NCBI GenBank assembly: GCA_039920665.1
Contig: JBDSDH010000141.1
Location: forward strand, 4,282 to 68,281
DNA: 64,000 nt
Direction of reading: 5' to 3'
Source of the DNA: WLMZ01 sp039920665
Lineage (GTDB): Bacteria > Actinomycetota > Acidimicrobiia > Acidimicrobiales > Ilumatobacteraceae
Shown here: in pieces, positions 8,968-20,111 of the stretch
How the letters are laid out: each line of letters begins with the position of its first letter
Position numbering within the stretch: position 1 is the stretch's first letter
Program-made: the position numbers and the translations under genes
The notes under the pieces: model-generated
Database searches by the model: none
What the model was told of the DNA's origin: nothing
The model's input: the letters and a program-made list of their open reading frames with translations, nothing else

Positions 8968-9067
8968 ACCGCACCTGGGTGGCGCGCCGCTGCGGGGCGG
9001 GCCGCTGGGTGGCCGACCTCGGAGCTGAACTTGTCGGTTCTCGCGACACAGGGCAAGACTCCTGCCC

Positions 9068-10234
9068 ATGACCACTGCCGTCATCGTCGACGCCGTTCGC
9101 ACTCCACTCGGGCGTCGTAACGGACGGCTGCGCGACTGGCATCCGGTGGATCTCGCCGCGATCACCCTCGATGCTCTGATCGACCGTACCGGTATCGATC
9201 CGGCTCTCGTCGACGACGTGGTGATGGGTTGCGTGATGCAGGTTGGCGAGCAGGCGGCCAACATCGCCCGCAACGCGGTGCTCGCAGCCGGCTGGCCCGA
9301 CACCGTGCCAGGCACCACCGTCGACCGCCAGTGCGGGTCGTCGCAACAGGCAGCCCATTTCGCCGCCCAGGGGGTCATCGCCGGTGCCTACGACATCGTC
9401 GTCGCCGCCGGCGTCGAGGTGATGACCCGTGTCCCGATGGGCGCGTCGTTCATGGACGGCAAGTTCGGCTTCCCGTTCGGTCCTGTACTCGGCGCTCGCT
9501 ATGCCGCAGCGGGCGGCCTCGTTCCGCAGGGGATCAGCGCCGAACTGATCGCCGATCAGTGGGGCATCGGCCGCGAAGCAATGGACGAGTTCTCGCTGAG
9601 CAGCCACATCCGAGCGACTCGGGCCACCCGTGAGGGTCGATTCGAACACCAGATCATTCCCGTGCGCGACGCCGGTGGCAAGCTGATGACGATCGACGAA
9701 GGCCCCCGCGAGACAACCCTCGAGTCATTGTCCGCCCTCAAACCGGCGTTCAGGTCTCTCGACGAAGGTGGTCGGGTGACGGCCGGTAACTCGTCGCAGA
9801 TCTCCGACGGTGCAGCGGCGGTGTTGATCATGAGCGAGGCCAAGGCCGACGAACTCGGACTTACCCCGATCGCCCGGTTCGTCGACTTCGCGATCGCCGC
9901 TGCCGACCCTCGGCTGATGCTCACTGCCCCGATGCCGGCAACCCGCAAGGTGCTGACTCGGGCAGGCCTCGCGATCGACGACATCGACGTGATCGAGATC
10001 AACGAAGCCTTCGCCTCGGTCGTGCTCGCATGGGAAAAGGAGCTGCATCCCGACATGAGCCGAGTCAACGTCAACGGTGGCGCGATCGCGATCGGCCACC
10101 CGCTCGGCTGCTCGGGGGCGCGTCTGTTGACCACCCTCGTCCACGAACTGCGACGCACCGGCGGCCGCTACGGCCTGCAGACGACGTGTGAGGGCGGCGG
10201 GATGGCCAACGCCACCATCATCGAACGGCTGTAG
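9068..10234 (+). CDS. Acetyl-CoA acyltransferase (thiolase)
   Basis: Thiolase of 388 aa. VDRQCGSSQQAAHF (about 88-100) has the nucleophilic cysteine. EINEAFASVVLAW and NVNGGAIAIGHPLGCSGARL supply the active-site Asn and His. The C-terminal cysteine is in TTCEGGGMANATIIE. The sequence resembles the FadA5/FadA type used in actinobacterial beta-oxidation of fatty acid or steroid side chains, cleaving 3-ketoacyl-CoA to acetyl-CoA. It stands alone with no beta-oxidation partners in the window. The substrate length is unknown. Confidence 0.9.
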   Translation: MTTAVIVDAVRTPLGRRNGRLRDWHPVDLAAITLDALIDRTGIDPALVDDVVMGCVMQVGEQAANIARNAVLAAGWPDTVPGTTVDRQCGSSQQAAHFAAQGVIAGAYDIVVAAGVEVMTRVPMGASFMDGKFGFPFGPVLGARYAAAGGLVPQGISAELIADQWGIGREAMDEFSLSSHIRATRATREGRFEHQIIPVRDAGGKLMTIDEGPRETTLESLSALKPAFRSLDEGGRVTAGNSSQISDGAAAVLIMSEAKADELGLTPIARFVDFAIAAADPRLMLTAPMPATRKVLTRAGLAIDDIDVIEINEAFASVVLAWEKELHPDMSRVNVNGGAIAIGHPLGCSGARLLTTLVHELRRTGGRYGLQTTCEGGGMANATIIERL

Positions 10235-10272
10235 CCGGCCCTCCGAACCACACAGCCGTTACCCTTGCATTC

Positions 10273-10536
10273 GTGCCTGCGTTTTCCACCATCATCTGGG
10301 TCGGCTGCGCTGTGGTTGTGGGCTACGTCCTGTGGAAAACCGGAATCGGCATGTTGCGCAGCATGACCACCCCGTTACCCGGCCCGCCCCCGGCAGGAGA
10401 GATGCGCAGGATCAACGTCAAGTATCGCTGCAGTGTGTGTGGGCTGGAGTTGAAGATGATGTTGGCCCCCGATCAAGACCCTCCACCGCCGCGTCACTGT
10501 CTCGAAGACATGGACCTGATCGCCCCGATTGAATAG
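10273..10536 (+). CDS. Small membrane-anchored protein with cysteine motif
   Basis: An 87-aa protein with one N-terminal transmembrane helix (about residues 5-22, TIIWVGCAVVVGYVLW). A short soluble tail carries CSVCGLEL and RHCLEDM, three cysteines and a histidine that could bind zinc or iron. The family is not recognised with certainty. The GTG is preceded by TACCCT with 7 bases between, a leaderless arrangement. It is convergent to crgA; two DnaA-box-like sites lie just after its stop. Confidence 0.65.
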   Translation: MPAFSTIIWVGCAVVVGYVLWKTGIGMLRSMTTPLPGPPPAGEMRRINVKYRCSVCGLELKMMLAPDQDPPPPRHCLEDMDLIAPIE

Positions 10537-10553
10537 CCCCTGGTGACACCGTC

Positions 10554-10574
10554 TTGTCCACATACTGTGGATAA
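10554..10574. promoter_or_regulatory. pair of inverted DnaA-box consensus sites
   Basis: TTGTCCACA at 10554-10562 and TGTGGATAA at 10566-10574 (the reverse complement of TTATCCACA) are two full DnaA-box consensus sequences facing each other over 3 bp. The same bases form a 6-bp hairpin (TCCACA/TGTGGA), so a weak terminator between convergent genes is the alternative reading. A near match, TGTGGAAAA, lies at about 10331 inside the upstream gene. Confidence 0.5.
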
Positions 10575-10630
10575 AGGTGTTGAGGAACTACACCCGTGTC
10601 ATTCCGACAACTGCCATGTGAACAGTCAGA

Positions 10631-10981
10631 TCAATGCCATTTGGTCGCGGTGTAGAGCCCGGCCAACACGAATCCGAGTCCAGCGAACACCAGCCAGTTG
10701 CCGATCTGATCGTTGAGCAGGTAGCGGGCCACGATCGTCAGCGCACCGATCGACAGCAGGGCGATCATCAGGATCGGCACCCACTTCGGGCTTTCCCTGA
10801 CCGACATCGGGATCGGCGGCGTGTACCGCGACGAAGAACTGACCTCACCCGCTTTGGTGGAGGAACGACTCGCACTGGCCGCGAACGAACCGGTGGGAGG
10901 GGTGCCGGCCGAGGACAACTGTCCGGGCTTGGTGCCCTTGGGAGTTACTCGACCACCGGTCTTGCGCTTAGGAGGTGCCAC
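10631..10981 (-). CDS. crgA: Cell division protein CrgA
   Basis: A 116-aa protein with a basic, Ser/Thr-rich cytoplasmic start (KRKTGGRVTPKG) and two transmembrane helices (about 68-88 and 94-112). It ends in YTATKWH, the C-terminal signature of CrgA. CrgA is a small actinobacterial divisome protein that interacts with FtsZ, FtsI and related factors. The location next to pabA and pknB matches the crgA-trpG-pknB order of mycobacteria, which supports the call. The N-terminal tail is longer than in the mycobacterial protein. Confidence 0.9.
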   Translation of the reverse strand: MAPPKRKTGGRVTPKGTKPGQLSSAGTPPTGSFAASASRSSTKAGEVSSSSRYTPPIPMSVRESPKWVPILMIALLSIGALTIVARYLLNDQIGNWLVFAGLGFVLAGLYTATKWH

Positions 10982-11046
10982 GAAAAAGCGAGTCTAGAGG
11001 ACAATTGCTTTCGACACGACTCCTCCCGACCAGGCAGGCTGTAGGA

Positions 11047-11646
11047 GTGCCCCGGAATGATCTGCGCGTCCTCGTCCTCGACAGCTACGACAGCTTCGTC
11101 TACAACCTGGTGCAGTACCTCGGCGAACTCGGTGCCGACCCGATCGTGTACCGCAACGACGTGCTCACGGTGCAGGAAGCCGTCGCCCTCCGGCCCGACG
11201 CAGTGCTGCTGTCACCCGGGCCCGGTCGTCCCGAAGACGCAGGCATCCTGTGCGAATCGGTACCGGTCTTCGCGGCCCTCGGGACGCCCGTACTGGGCGT
11301 GTGCCTCGGCCATCAAGGCATCGGCCACGTCTACGGCGCGGCGGTGGTGCGGGCCCCGGAATTGATGCACGGCAAGACCAGCCTGATCCGGCATGAGGGT
11401 CTCGGGGTGTTCGCCGATCTGCCCGACCCGCTCCAGGCAACCCGTTACCACTCGCTGGTGATCGACCCGGCGACGATGCCCGCCTGTCTCGAGGTCACCG
11501 CTCGTACCGATGACGGCATCGTGATGGGTGTCCGTCACCGTGAACTACCGGTCGAGGGTGTGCAGTTCCATCCCGAGAGCATCCTGACTGTCGGCGGCCA
11601 TCAACTGCTGCGCAACTTCCTCGACCGGGCCAGCCAACCCGTCTGA
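11047..11646 (+). CDS. pabA: Anthranilate/aminodeoxychorismate synthase glutamine amidotransferase
   Basis: Class I glutamine amidotransferase, 199 aa. LVLDSYDSFVYNLVQYLGELG opens the domain, LLSPGPGRPEDAG forms the oxyanion region, GVCLGHQGIGHVYG has the nucleophilic Cys, and GVQFHPESIL has the catalytic His and Glu. It supplies ammonia from glutamine for p-aminobenzoate (folate) or anthranilate (tryptophan) synthesis, or both. The synteny position equals trpG/pabA of mycobacteria beside crgA and pknB. The GTG was chosen because the domain begins immediately after it. Separating PabA from TrpG needs the rest of the genome. Confidence 0.88.
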   Translation: MPRNDLRVLVLDSYDSFVYNLVQYLGELGADPIVYRNDVLTVQEAVALRPDAVLLSPGPGRPEDAGILCESVPVFAALGTPVLGVCLGHQGIGHVYGAAVVRAPELMHGKTSLIRHEGLGVFADLPDPLQATRYHSLVIDPATMPACLEVTARTDDGIVMGVRHRELPVEGVQFHPESILTVGGHQLLRNFLDRASQPV

Positions 11647-11671
11647 TACCGGTCGGGGGTTCACCTGAGGT

Positions 11672-13885
<2,214 letters not shown>

Positions 13886-13991
13886 TGCTGCCTCGCGTCA
13901 CCTGGATAGTACGGCCCATCGAGGATACCGATGGACACGGCCCGATGTCCGGTCATCAGCCCGCCGCCCATCTCGCCGCTCCTGATGTGGC

Positions 13992-15473
13992 TCATGAGGT
14001 CGGCAAGGTCATCGCGAAGTCAAGCACGGTCTTGGCGATCGGTCCGGCGAGCACCCCGCCGGTGCCTTCACTGATGTCGGCCGTCGTTCCCTTGAGGATC
14101 ACGGCGACCGCAAATCGGGGTGCTTCGGCCGGCGCGAAGGCGGTGATCCAGGCGTGGGAGCGCTGTGGCTCGCCGGTCGCGTTGAGCTGGGCGGTGCCGG
14201 TCTTGGCCGCAGCCTGGACGCCGTTGGCGAGCTGCAGACAGCACTTGGCGGTGCCGTTCTGGACTACGCCGATCATCAGCTCGGTCAGTTTGAGTGCGTT
14301 CGCTTGCGAGAGCGGGGTCTTCCACGGCGACGGTTTGGTCTGGTCGAGAATGCCACCGTTGTGGTCGAGCGTGGCCTCGACCGCATATGGCTGCATCATC
14401 ACCCCACCATTGGCGACGGTGGAGGTGATCATCGCCATCTGCAGCGGCACCATCAGGTCGTCGTCCTGGCCGAACCCTCGGATTGCGAGCCGCGGGATGT
14501 TGTTCTGCAATTCTTCGACGGTGCCGAAGTTGGACGCAACCGCACCCGGAATGTCGAACGGGATCTTCTCGCCGATGCCCCACGCCTGGGTTCCTGCGAC
14601 CATTGCCTGCGGGCCGAGCTCGACGGCAATCCGGGCGAACGGCGTGTTGCAACTGCGCCTGAAGACCTCGCGAAGGTCCCCGCCGCACACATGACCCTTG
14701 TAGTTGGCGATCGGGTTGGTGGTGTCCGGTGGCAGGTACTCGGACTCGTTGGCCCAGAAACTGTCGAAGTCGATCAGCCCAGCTTCGAGCGCGATGCCGG
14801 TCGTGACCACTTTGAACGTCGAGCCAGGCATGTATCGCTCCTGGTACGCGTTGGCGAGGGTCGGCTTGCCCGGATAGTTGTTGAGGAACTCGAGCGCATT
14901 CTGGGCGTCGGTGTTGTTGTGGACAGCGACCACGTTCGGGTCGTAGGACGGATAGCTGTACATCGCCAAAACCGCGCCGGTTCGTGGGTCCAACACCACC
15001 ACGCTGCCCTCGCGTTCGCCGAGTGCGTCCTTGGCCACCTGCTGCAGATCGGCGCGCATCGTCAGCTGCACCGAACCGGTGTTGTCCTCGTTGCTCAAGA
15101 TGTTGGCGAGGCTCCGGATCTGTTGCTCGCTGGTGCGGCCGGTGAGGACCTCGGTGTACTTCTTCTCCAGCTTGGTCGCACCGAATGCGTACGTGTAATA
15201 GCCGCTGACATTCGCAAACAGATCCTTGGTGGGGTACACCCGCTGGTATTTGAACTTGTCGTCCGTGCTGGCCACCGAATTCGCGATCTCGACCCCATCG
15301 GCCGTCACGATTGCACCGCGTGGCTTGTCGAAGTCGCGGAGCACGGCGCGGTTGTTGTTGGTGTTCGACGCGATTGAATCGCGCTGCACCACCTGCAGCC
15401 GATTCAGTTGCACGAACAGAATCAGAAAGCACACCAGCAAGCCGGCGGCGAGGCGACGGATCTGCTTGTTCAT
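13992..15473 (-). CDS. pbpA: Class B penicillin-binding protein PbpA
   Basis: A 493-aa peptidoglycan transpeptidase. An N-terminal membrane anchor (about 8-25) is followed by a dimerisation domain and the transpeptidase domain, with the active-site Ser in MPGSTFKVV, SxN as RRSCNTPFARIA, and the KTG box in AAKTGTAQ. It cross-links peptidoglycan in the periplasm and pairs with the SEDS glycosyltransferase encoded just upstream (rodA), with which it overlaps by 4 bp (ATGA), so the two are translationally coupled. In mycobacteria PbpA is a PknB substrate. All catalytic motifs are present. Confidence 0.95.
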   Translation of the reverse strand: MNKQIRRLAAGLLVCFLILFVQLNRLQVVQRDSIASNTNNNRAVLRDFDKPRGAIVTADGVEIANSVASTDDKFKYQRVYPTKDLFANVSGYYTYAFGATKLEKKYTEVLTGRTSEQQIRSLANILSNEDNTGSVQLTMRADLQQVAKDALGEREGSVVVLDPRTGAVLAMYSYPSYDPNVVAVHNNTDAQNALEFLNNYPGKPTLANAYQERYMPGSTFKVVTTGIALEAGLIDFDSFWANESEYLPPDTTNPIANYKGHVCGGDLREVFRRSCNTPFARIAVELGPQAMVAGTQAWGIGEKIPFDIPGAVASNFGTVEELQNNIPRLAIRGFGQDDDLMVPLQMAMITSTVANGGVMMQPYAVEATLDHNGGILDQTKPSPWKTPLSQANALKLTELMIGVVQNGTAKCCLQLANGVQAAAKTGTAQLNATGEPQRSHAWITAFAPAEAPRFAVAVILKGTTADISEGTGGVLAGPIAKTVLDFAMTLPTS

Positions 15474-16891
15474 GCGGGAGTTCTCTTGCCCGTTGTCTTG
15501 CTCGTTGTCTTGCCGGTGGCCTTGGCCTCGAGCCGTTCGGCTCGACGAATCGACCGGCGAAGCTTCCAGGCGGCGAACCGCTCGTTGATGGTCGGGTCGT
15601 CGGGCAGTTCACCGATCCGGCGCGACGTGCTGTCGCTGACCCGCATCAGCAGCGCCAACAGGATGTAGTTCGACACCAGCGACGAGCCGCCGTAGCTGAC
15701 GAAGGGCAACGTGATGCCGGTCAGCGGAACGACCCGGATCACGCCACCGATGATGATGAAGGCCTGAACGCCGATCAGCGTGGTGAGGCCCGTTGCGAGC
15801 AGCTTCTCGAATGGTCGTTCGGCCCGGATCGCGATGCGGAGACCGGCCCCGACGATCAACAAGAACGACATCAGCACAGCGGTCGCCCCGAACAGGCCCA
15901 ACTCTTCGGCGATCCCCGCAAAGATGAAGTCGGTCGACACGGCAGGAACCAGGCCCGGGCGACCCTGGCCGAGACCGGTCCCACCGAGTCCGCCGTCACC
16001 GATCGCGAACAATCCCTGGACGATTTGGTAGCCGGACTCCTGGTAGCGGCTCCACGGGTCGAGCCAGATGTCGACGCGGGTCTGGACGTGGGTGAACAAC
16101 CGGAACGCGGCGTACGCGGCACCCCCGAACAGCACCAACCCGAACACCAGGAACGTCGCCCGCTCGGTGGCGACCCACACCATCACCACGAACAGGGTGA
16201 AGAACAGCAACGACGATCCGAGATCCTTCTGGCCGACCATCACCACGACGGCGAACGCCCATGCGGCCACCAGCGGCAGCAGATGTCGGGGCTGAGGCAG
16301 GCGGAGCGGGCCGACCTTCCAGGTGCCCGCCGAGATCAACTCGCGGCGCTCGTAGAGGTACCCGGCGAAGAACAATGCGAGCAGGATCTTGGCGAACTCA
16401 CCTGGCTGGAACCGGATCGGGCCGATGTTGACCCAGATCCTGGCGCCACCCACACTGCGGCCGAGTCCCGGCACCAGCGGAATCAACAACAGCCCCGCGC
16501 CGAGGACGAAGAACGTCCACTTGTAGCGGGCCAGATCAGGGGTGCGCTGCACCACCAGCAACGTCGCGACGTAGGCGGCGATCGCAATGAAGCTCCATGT
16601 TGTCTGCAACGCGGCGAGGTGATCGTCGAGCCGGGTGATCATCACGAATCCAATGCCGTGCAACATCGCCGCCAGCGGCAACAGCGTGCTGTCGGCACCG
16701 CGAGCCAGGATGCGAGTCGCGATGTGCGCCACCAGCAGCAACCCGAGCAGGATGCAGAAAAACGGGACGATGATCGGTGGAATCGTCGAGTTCTTGCCGA
16801 GCGACGCCAACACGTAGGCCGCCGAGGTGATGGTGGCGGCCATGATCACCAAACCGAGTTCGGTGCGTCGACGGGACAGGGGGTGCATCAC
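15470..16891 (-). CDS. rodA: SEDS-family peptidoglycan glycosyltransferase RodA/FtsW
   Basis: A 473-aa polytopic membrane protein with about ten hydrophobic segments. GLGQGRPGLVPAVSTDFIFAGIAEELG is the conserved SEDS loop, and LPFVSYGGSSLVSNYILLALLMRVS is the C-terminal signature. It polymerises glycan strands from lipid II together with PbpA. The start codon overlaps the pstP stop (ATGA), and the stop overlaps the pbpA start. It ends in a basic Lys/Thr-rich cytoplasmic tail (TGKTTSKTTGKRT). Confidence 0.95.
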   Translation of the reverse strand: MMHPLSRRRTELGLVIMAATITSAAYVLASLGKNSTIPPIIVPFFCILLGLLLVAHIATRILARGADSTLLPLAAMLHGIGFVMITRLDDHLAALQTTWSFIAIAAYVATLLVVQRTPDLARYKWTFFVLGAGLLLIPLVPGLGRSVGGARIWVNIGPIRFQPGEFAKILLALFFAGYLYERRELISAGTWKVGPLRLPQPRHLLPLVAAWAFAVVVMVGQKDLGSSLLFFTLFVVMVWVATERATFLVFGLVLFGGAAYAAFRLFTHVQTRVDIWLDPWSRYQESGYQIVQGLFAIGDGGLGGTGLGQGRPGLVPAVSTDFIFAGIAEELGLFGATAVLMSFLLIVGAGLRIAIRAERPFEKLLATGLTTLIGVQAFIIIGGVIRVVPLTGITLPFVSYGGSSLVSNYILLALLMRVSDSTSRRIGELPDDPTINERFAAWKLRRSIRRAERLEAKATGKTTSKTTGKRTPA

Positions 16892-18618
16892 CCTCCAGTC
16901 GGGACGGTCGTGGTGGTGCTCTCGATCGGCGACGTGGCGGGCACGGTCGCCGGGGTGGACGACGTCGTTGTCGTTTCCGGGATGGTGGTGGTCGGGACCT
17001 TGGTCTCGATGAAATCGGCAGCGTCGTTGGGCGATTCGAAGGTGGTCCGCGCTTCGACCAGGGCGATGATCTCGGGCGACAGCTCGTCACGGAACTTGTC
17101 GCTGCGTGCGTTCACCGTGGGCTCGAACCACAGCACGCCATCGCGCTGGCCCTTGTAGACAACCACCGTGTCGCCGTCGAACGCGACGAAGTATCCGCTG
17201 CGGGCGTGCACCGCGATCAGCGTGAAGGTGGTGGCCACGATCGCAGCAACCAGCACGACGAACAGGAACACGCCGAACGTGAACCGTTCGCGCTTGACCT
17301 TCGTGCCTTTCGCACCTTTCGCATCTTTCGCATCTTTCGCATCTTTCGCACCTTTCGCACCTTTCGCACCTTTGGTGGCCTTGCCCGGCTTGCCGCCGTC
17401 ACCTGTCGCAGCCTCGGTGATCATCGCCGAGTCGGCGATCCGCATCCCGCCCGACGGTGGTGCAGCCGCCGCCAAGGTCGGAACCGGCGGGCTGACCGAC
17501 GTCGATACCGGTATGGGTGCCGATATCGATGCCGGTGTCGTCGAGGGCGACTCGACTTCGGGCACCTGAATCGGGGCGAGGTCGTCGTCGCTCGGGGGTG
17601 GTGGTGGCGGGGTCGGTGGGAGTGATGGGGTCGGCGCGGCCTCCATCGACATCCCTGCCGGTGGTTCGGTCGGCATTGCAGTCAGGTCGCGCTCGGTGAT
17701 CGGCTCGAGATCGTGCGAACCAGCCCCACCATCAGCCCCAGGATCACCGGCTGTTGGATCCTCGGCTGGCTCGGGCTCGGCTGGGTCGGGCAGTTCGACG
17801 TCGTCGGCCCACAATGCCGGCTCGGGGATGCCCTCGGCCCACGCTGGATCCATCTGCAGTTCGTCGGTCGGATCCGGCGGGTCGGCGCCCTCGATCACGT
17901 CGACCACGACAACGGTGACGTTGTCGTGACCGCCGTGACGGTTGGCGATGTCGACCAATTGCTTGGACAGTTCTTGCGGATCTGCGATCGACATCACCAG
18001 ATCGAGAATCTCGTGATCGGGTACCTCGTCGACCAGTCCGTCGCTGGCGAGGACGTAGCGATCGCCTCGCACGAGCGGCAGGGTCCACACATCGGCCCGA
18101 ACCATTGGCTCGATGCCGAGGGCACGGGTGACGATGTTGCGCCGTGGGTGGGTCCGCGCTTCCTCGATGCTGATGTGACCAGCAGCAACCAGCTCCTGGA
18201 CGTAGCTGTGATCGACGGTCACCCGCTGCAGTCGCCCGTTGCGGAACCGGTAGGTGCGCGAGTCGCCGACGTTGAGCAACACCAGCCGATCATCGCCCGC
18301 CGGATCGTCTTCGGTGAGCACCGCGATTGCGGTGAGCGTGGTGCCCATTCCGCTCAGGGCGGGGTTGGCCTTGGCAGCGCCATAGATCGCTTCGTTCGCC
18401 TCGCCGACTGCCGCAGCTGCAGCGTCTTCGCTCGCTGCACCAGCTCCGAGGCGATCGCGGATGATGCTGGCCGCCAGCGCACTCGCCACTTCGCCGGCTT
18501 GATGACCACCCATGCCGTCGGCGACAGCGAACACCATCGGCTCGGCCACGAACGTGTCCTCGTTCTCGGTGCGCACACGTCCAGCATCGGTGGTGGCCCC
18601 CCAGCGCAGTTCCGCCAT
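16888..18618 (-). CDS. pstP: PP2C-family Ser/Thr phosphatase PstP
   Basis: A 576-aa membrane-anchored PPM phosphatase, the partner that reverses PknB signalling. Catalytic domain about 1-240: GRVRTENEDTF, FAVADGMGGHQAGEVAS (metal Asp), LLNVGDSRTYRF, LASDGLVDEV and GGHDNVTVVVVD. A long acidic/Pro linker follows, then a Lys-Gly-Ala/Lys-Asp-Ala repeat next to the membrane (encoded by 17302-17373). After one transmembrane helix (about 430-452) comes an unusually long extracytoplasmic tail of about 115 residues ending in Thr-rich TTTIPETTTTSSTPATV. The start overlaps the fhaB stop (TGATG) and the stop overlaps the rodA start. Confidence 0.95.
   Translation of the reverse strand: MAELRWGATTDAGRVRTENEDTFVAEPMVFAVADGMGGHQAGEVASALAASIIRDRLGAGAASEDAAAAAVGEANEAIYGAAKANPALSGMGTTLTAIAVLTEDDPAGDDRLVLLNVGDSRTYRFRNGRLQRVTVDHSYVQELVAAGHISIEEARTHPRRNIVTRALGIEPMVRADVWTLPLVRGDRYVLASDGLVDEVPDHEILDLVMSIADPQELSKQLVDIANRHGGHDNVTVVVVDVIEGADPPDPTDELQMDPAWAEGIPEPALWADDVELPDPAEPEPAEDPTAGDPGADGGAGSHDLEPITERDLTAMPTEPPAGMSMEAAPTPSLPPTPPPPPPSDDDLAPIQVPEVESPSTTPASISAPIPVSTSVSPPVPTLAAAAPPSGGMRIADSAMITEAATGDGGKPGKATKGAKGAKGAKDAKDAKDAKGAKGTKVKRERFTFGVFLFVVLVAAIVATTFTLIAVHARSGYFVAFDGDTVVVYKGQRDGVLWFEPTVNARSDKFRDELSPEIIALVEARTTFESPNDAADFIETKVPTTTIPETTTTSSTPATVPATSPIESTTTTVPTGG
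17302..17373 (-). repeat. 9-bp tandem repeat inside pstP
   Basis: Eight consecutive 9-bp units of the form CGCAYCTTT, with CGTGCCTTT first. On the coding strand they give alternating Lys-Gly-Ala and Lys-Asp-Ala tripeptides just before the transmembrane helix of PstP. The positive charge probably lies along the inner membrane face; the copy number is likely variable between strains. Confidence 0.9.
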
Positions 18619-19148
18619 CAGTTGGCCTCCAAGACGGTGCCGCCGATTTGGATCCGATCGCCGAGTTGTAGGACGTGGGTTGTTGACAGTCGATTTCCGT
18701 TCACGTAGGTGCCATTCGTGCTGCCGAGATCTTCCACGGTGATGTTGCCGCGGTCACTGAACACCCTGGCATGGACCTGGGAGACATAGGTGTCATCGGG
18801 AACGCTGACCGTACAACCCGCAGCGCGCCCGAACGTGATTTCGTTGGTGACACCGAGAGCGGTGCCGCGGCTGGCCTTGGGCTCGAGCACGATCAATCGG
18901 GCGACTTCGCCGCGCCGACCCTTGGGAACCGGCTGCGCCCTCGATGATCTCCCCGGTTTGCCGCCTCGGCCTGCGCGGCCCGGGATGGGCATCGGGTGGG
19001 TGCCGTCGCCTGGCGCACTTCGGGCCTGGATCGGATTCTGTCGCGGTCCTCGGACTTCGCTCCACACTGCCCACAGCACGCGCGCGAAGAACAGGTACAA
19101 CAGCGCCAGCAGCGCGTACTTGAGGATGTTCAGCAGCGAATCGGTCAT
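18618..19148 (-). CDS. fhaB: FHA-domain membrane protein FhaB/FipA
   Basis: A 176-aa protein with an N-terminal transmembrane helix (about 7-27, NILKYALLALLYLFFARVLW), a basic linker and a C-terminal FHA domain (about 95-176). The FHA core shows TFGRAAGCTVSVPDD, YVSQVHARV and DLGSTNGTYVNG, the phosphothreonine-binding loops. In mycobacteria the homologue (FipA) is a PknA/PknB substrate that links signalling to FtsZ and FtsQ. It sits between fhaA and pstP in the same direction. All key FHA residues are intact. Confidence 0.93.
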   Translation of the reverse strand: MTDSLLNILKYALLALLYLFFARVLWAVWSEVRGPRQNPIQARSAPGDGTHPMPIPGRAGRGGKPGRSSRAQPVPKGRRGEVARLIVLEPKASRGTALGVTNEITFGRAAGCTVSVPDDTYVSQVHARVFSDRGNITVEDLGSTNGTYVNGNRLSTTHVLQLGDRIQIGGTVLEAN

Positions 19149-19171
19149 GCGCTGGGGCTGCCCGCTGGCAG

Positions 19172-19834
19172 TTAGCTGGCATCGAAGCGGATGTGGGTAC
19201 TGCCGAAGCTGATGATGTCGCCGTCGCTCAACGTGTTCTCGCCCTCGACCCGGCTGCCGTTGACCTTGGTGCCGTTGGTGCTGCCGAGGTCGATGAGGGT
19301 GAACGAATTGCCCGCCGCTCGGAACTCGGCGTGGCGGCGACTGACGTTGGCGTCGTTGAGCGAGATGCCGGACTCGGCGAGACGGCCAACGGTGATGATC
19401 TTGCCGGTGAGCGCCATCCGCTCGCCGCTCGGCATCACCAACGTGCCGGCACCGGTGCCGTGGCCCCCTTCGCGCATCGCGGACGCGACGCTGAACCGAC
19501 CCGGCTTGGACGCTTCGTCGACGAGCAGGTTGACCGACACAGGACCCATGAAGTGGTAGCCCTCCTCGCGAGCGTGTTCGCGAGCGGCCTCGGCGAGTTC
19601 GGTGACGAGCGCATCTTCGATTTCGGCGAACGAGGTGTGGTCGCGAGGACTGACGTGGAACTCGAAGATGTTGGGAACGATGCGTCGGCCCTTGACGTCG
19701 ACGGAGCGATGATCGTCCATCTCGCGCACCAATCGGCGCCCGAGCTCGATGGGTCTGATGCTGCCTTTACCGGAACGCGAAAACACACCCTCGACCATAC
19801 GCTCTACACCATGCTCAAACGACTGCAAGCCCAT
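19172..19834 (-). CDS. fhaA: FhaA: DUF3662 plus FHA domain
   Basis: A 220-aa cytoplasmic adaptor. The N-terminal DUF3662 domain starts GLQSFEHGVERMVEGVFSR and includes RIVPNIFEFHVSPRD. The C-terminal FHA domain (about 138-218) has TVGRLAESGISLNDANVSRRHAEF and DLGSTNGTKVNG. In mycobacteria FhaA binds phosphorylated MviN (MurJ) and regulates peptidoglycan synthesis; the long linker found there is very short here, making a compact protein. It is the first gene of the fhaA-fhaB-pstP-rodA-pbpA-pknB operon. TACTCT about 10 bases before the ATG suggests a nearly leaderless start; a GTG at 19858 is possible. Confidence 0.93.
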   Translation of the reverse strand: MGLQSFEHGVERMVEGVFSRSGKGSIRPIELGRRLVREMDDHRSVDVKGRRIVPNIFEFHVSPRDHTSFAEIEDALVTELAEAAREHAREEGYHFMGPVSVNLLVDEASKPGRFSVASAMREGGHGTGAGTLVMPSGERMALTGKIITVGRLAESGISLNDANVSRRHAEFRAAGNSFTLIDLGSTNGTKVNGSRVEGENTLSDGDIISFGSTHIRFDAS

Positions 19835-19963
19835 TTGCAACGAAAGAGTACTGCTCACACCACCGTTTGAGGTCGCAGTCCGTTTCCACACGGTTTCGTG
19901 TCCGTTCACTCGCGAATCGGGTTGGGCGGGGCCCGCAGAGTTGCTACTCTGTGCCTTCCACTC

Positions 19964-20046
19964 GGGCGAGTGGCGGAATGGCAGACGCGCTGGCTTCAGG
20001 TGCCAGTATTCGAAAGGATGTGCGGGTTCAAGTCCCGCCTCGCCCA
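19964..20046 (+). tRNA. tRNA-Leu (anticodon CAG)
   Basis: The 83-nt tRNA has acceptor stem GGGCGAG (19964-19970) pairing with CTCGCCC (20039-20045) and discriminator A at 20046. The anticodon stem is CTGGC/GCCAG with loop TTCAGGT, anticodon CAG at 19997-19999. It has a long variable arm typical of leucine tRNA and a T-arm GCGGGTTCAAGTCCCGC. CCA is not encoded. Its place after fhaA matches the tRNA-Leu(CAG) in mycobacteria. Confidence 0.97.
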
Positions 20047-20070
20047 CTGGTTGCACCGATGCCGAAGCGA

Positions 20071-20108
20071 TCAGTGAAATGTTCTCAGTGAAATGTTCTC
20101 GGTGAACT
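20071..20108. repeat. 14-bp tandem repeat after tRNA-Leu
   Basis: TCAGTGAAATGTTC occurs twice in tandem (20071-20084, 20085-20098) with a partial third copy TCGGTGAACT. It lies between the tRNA end and the terminator hairpin and may affect processing of the tRNA trailer. Confidence 0.85.
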
Positions 20109-20111
20109 GAT

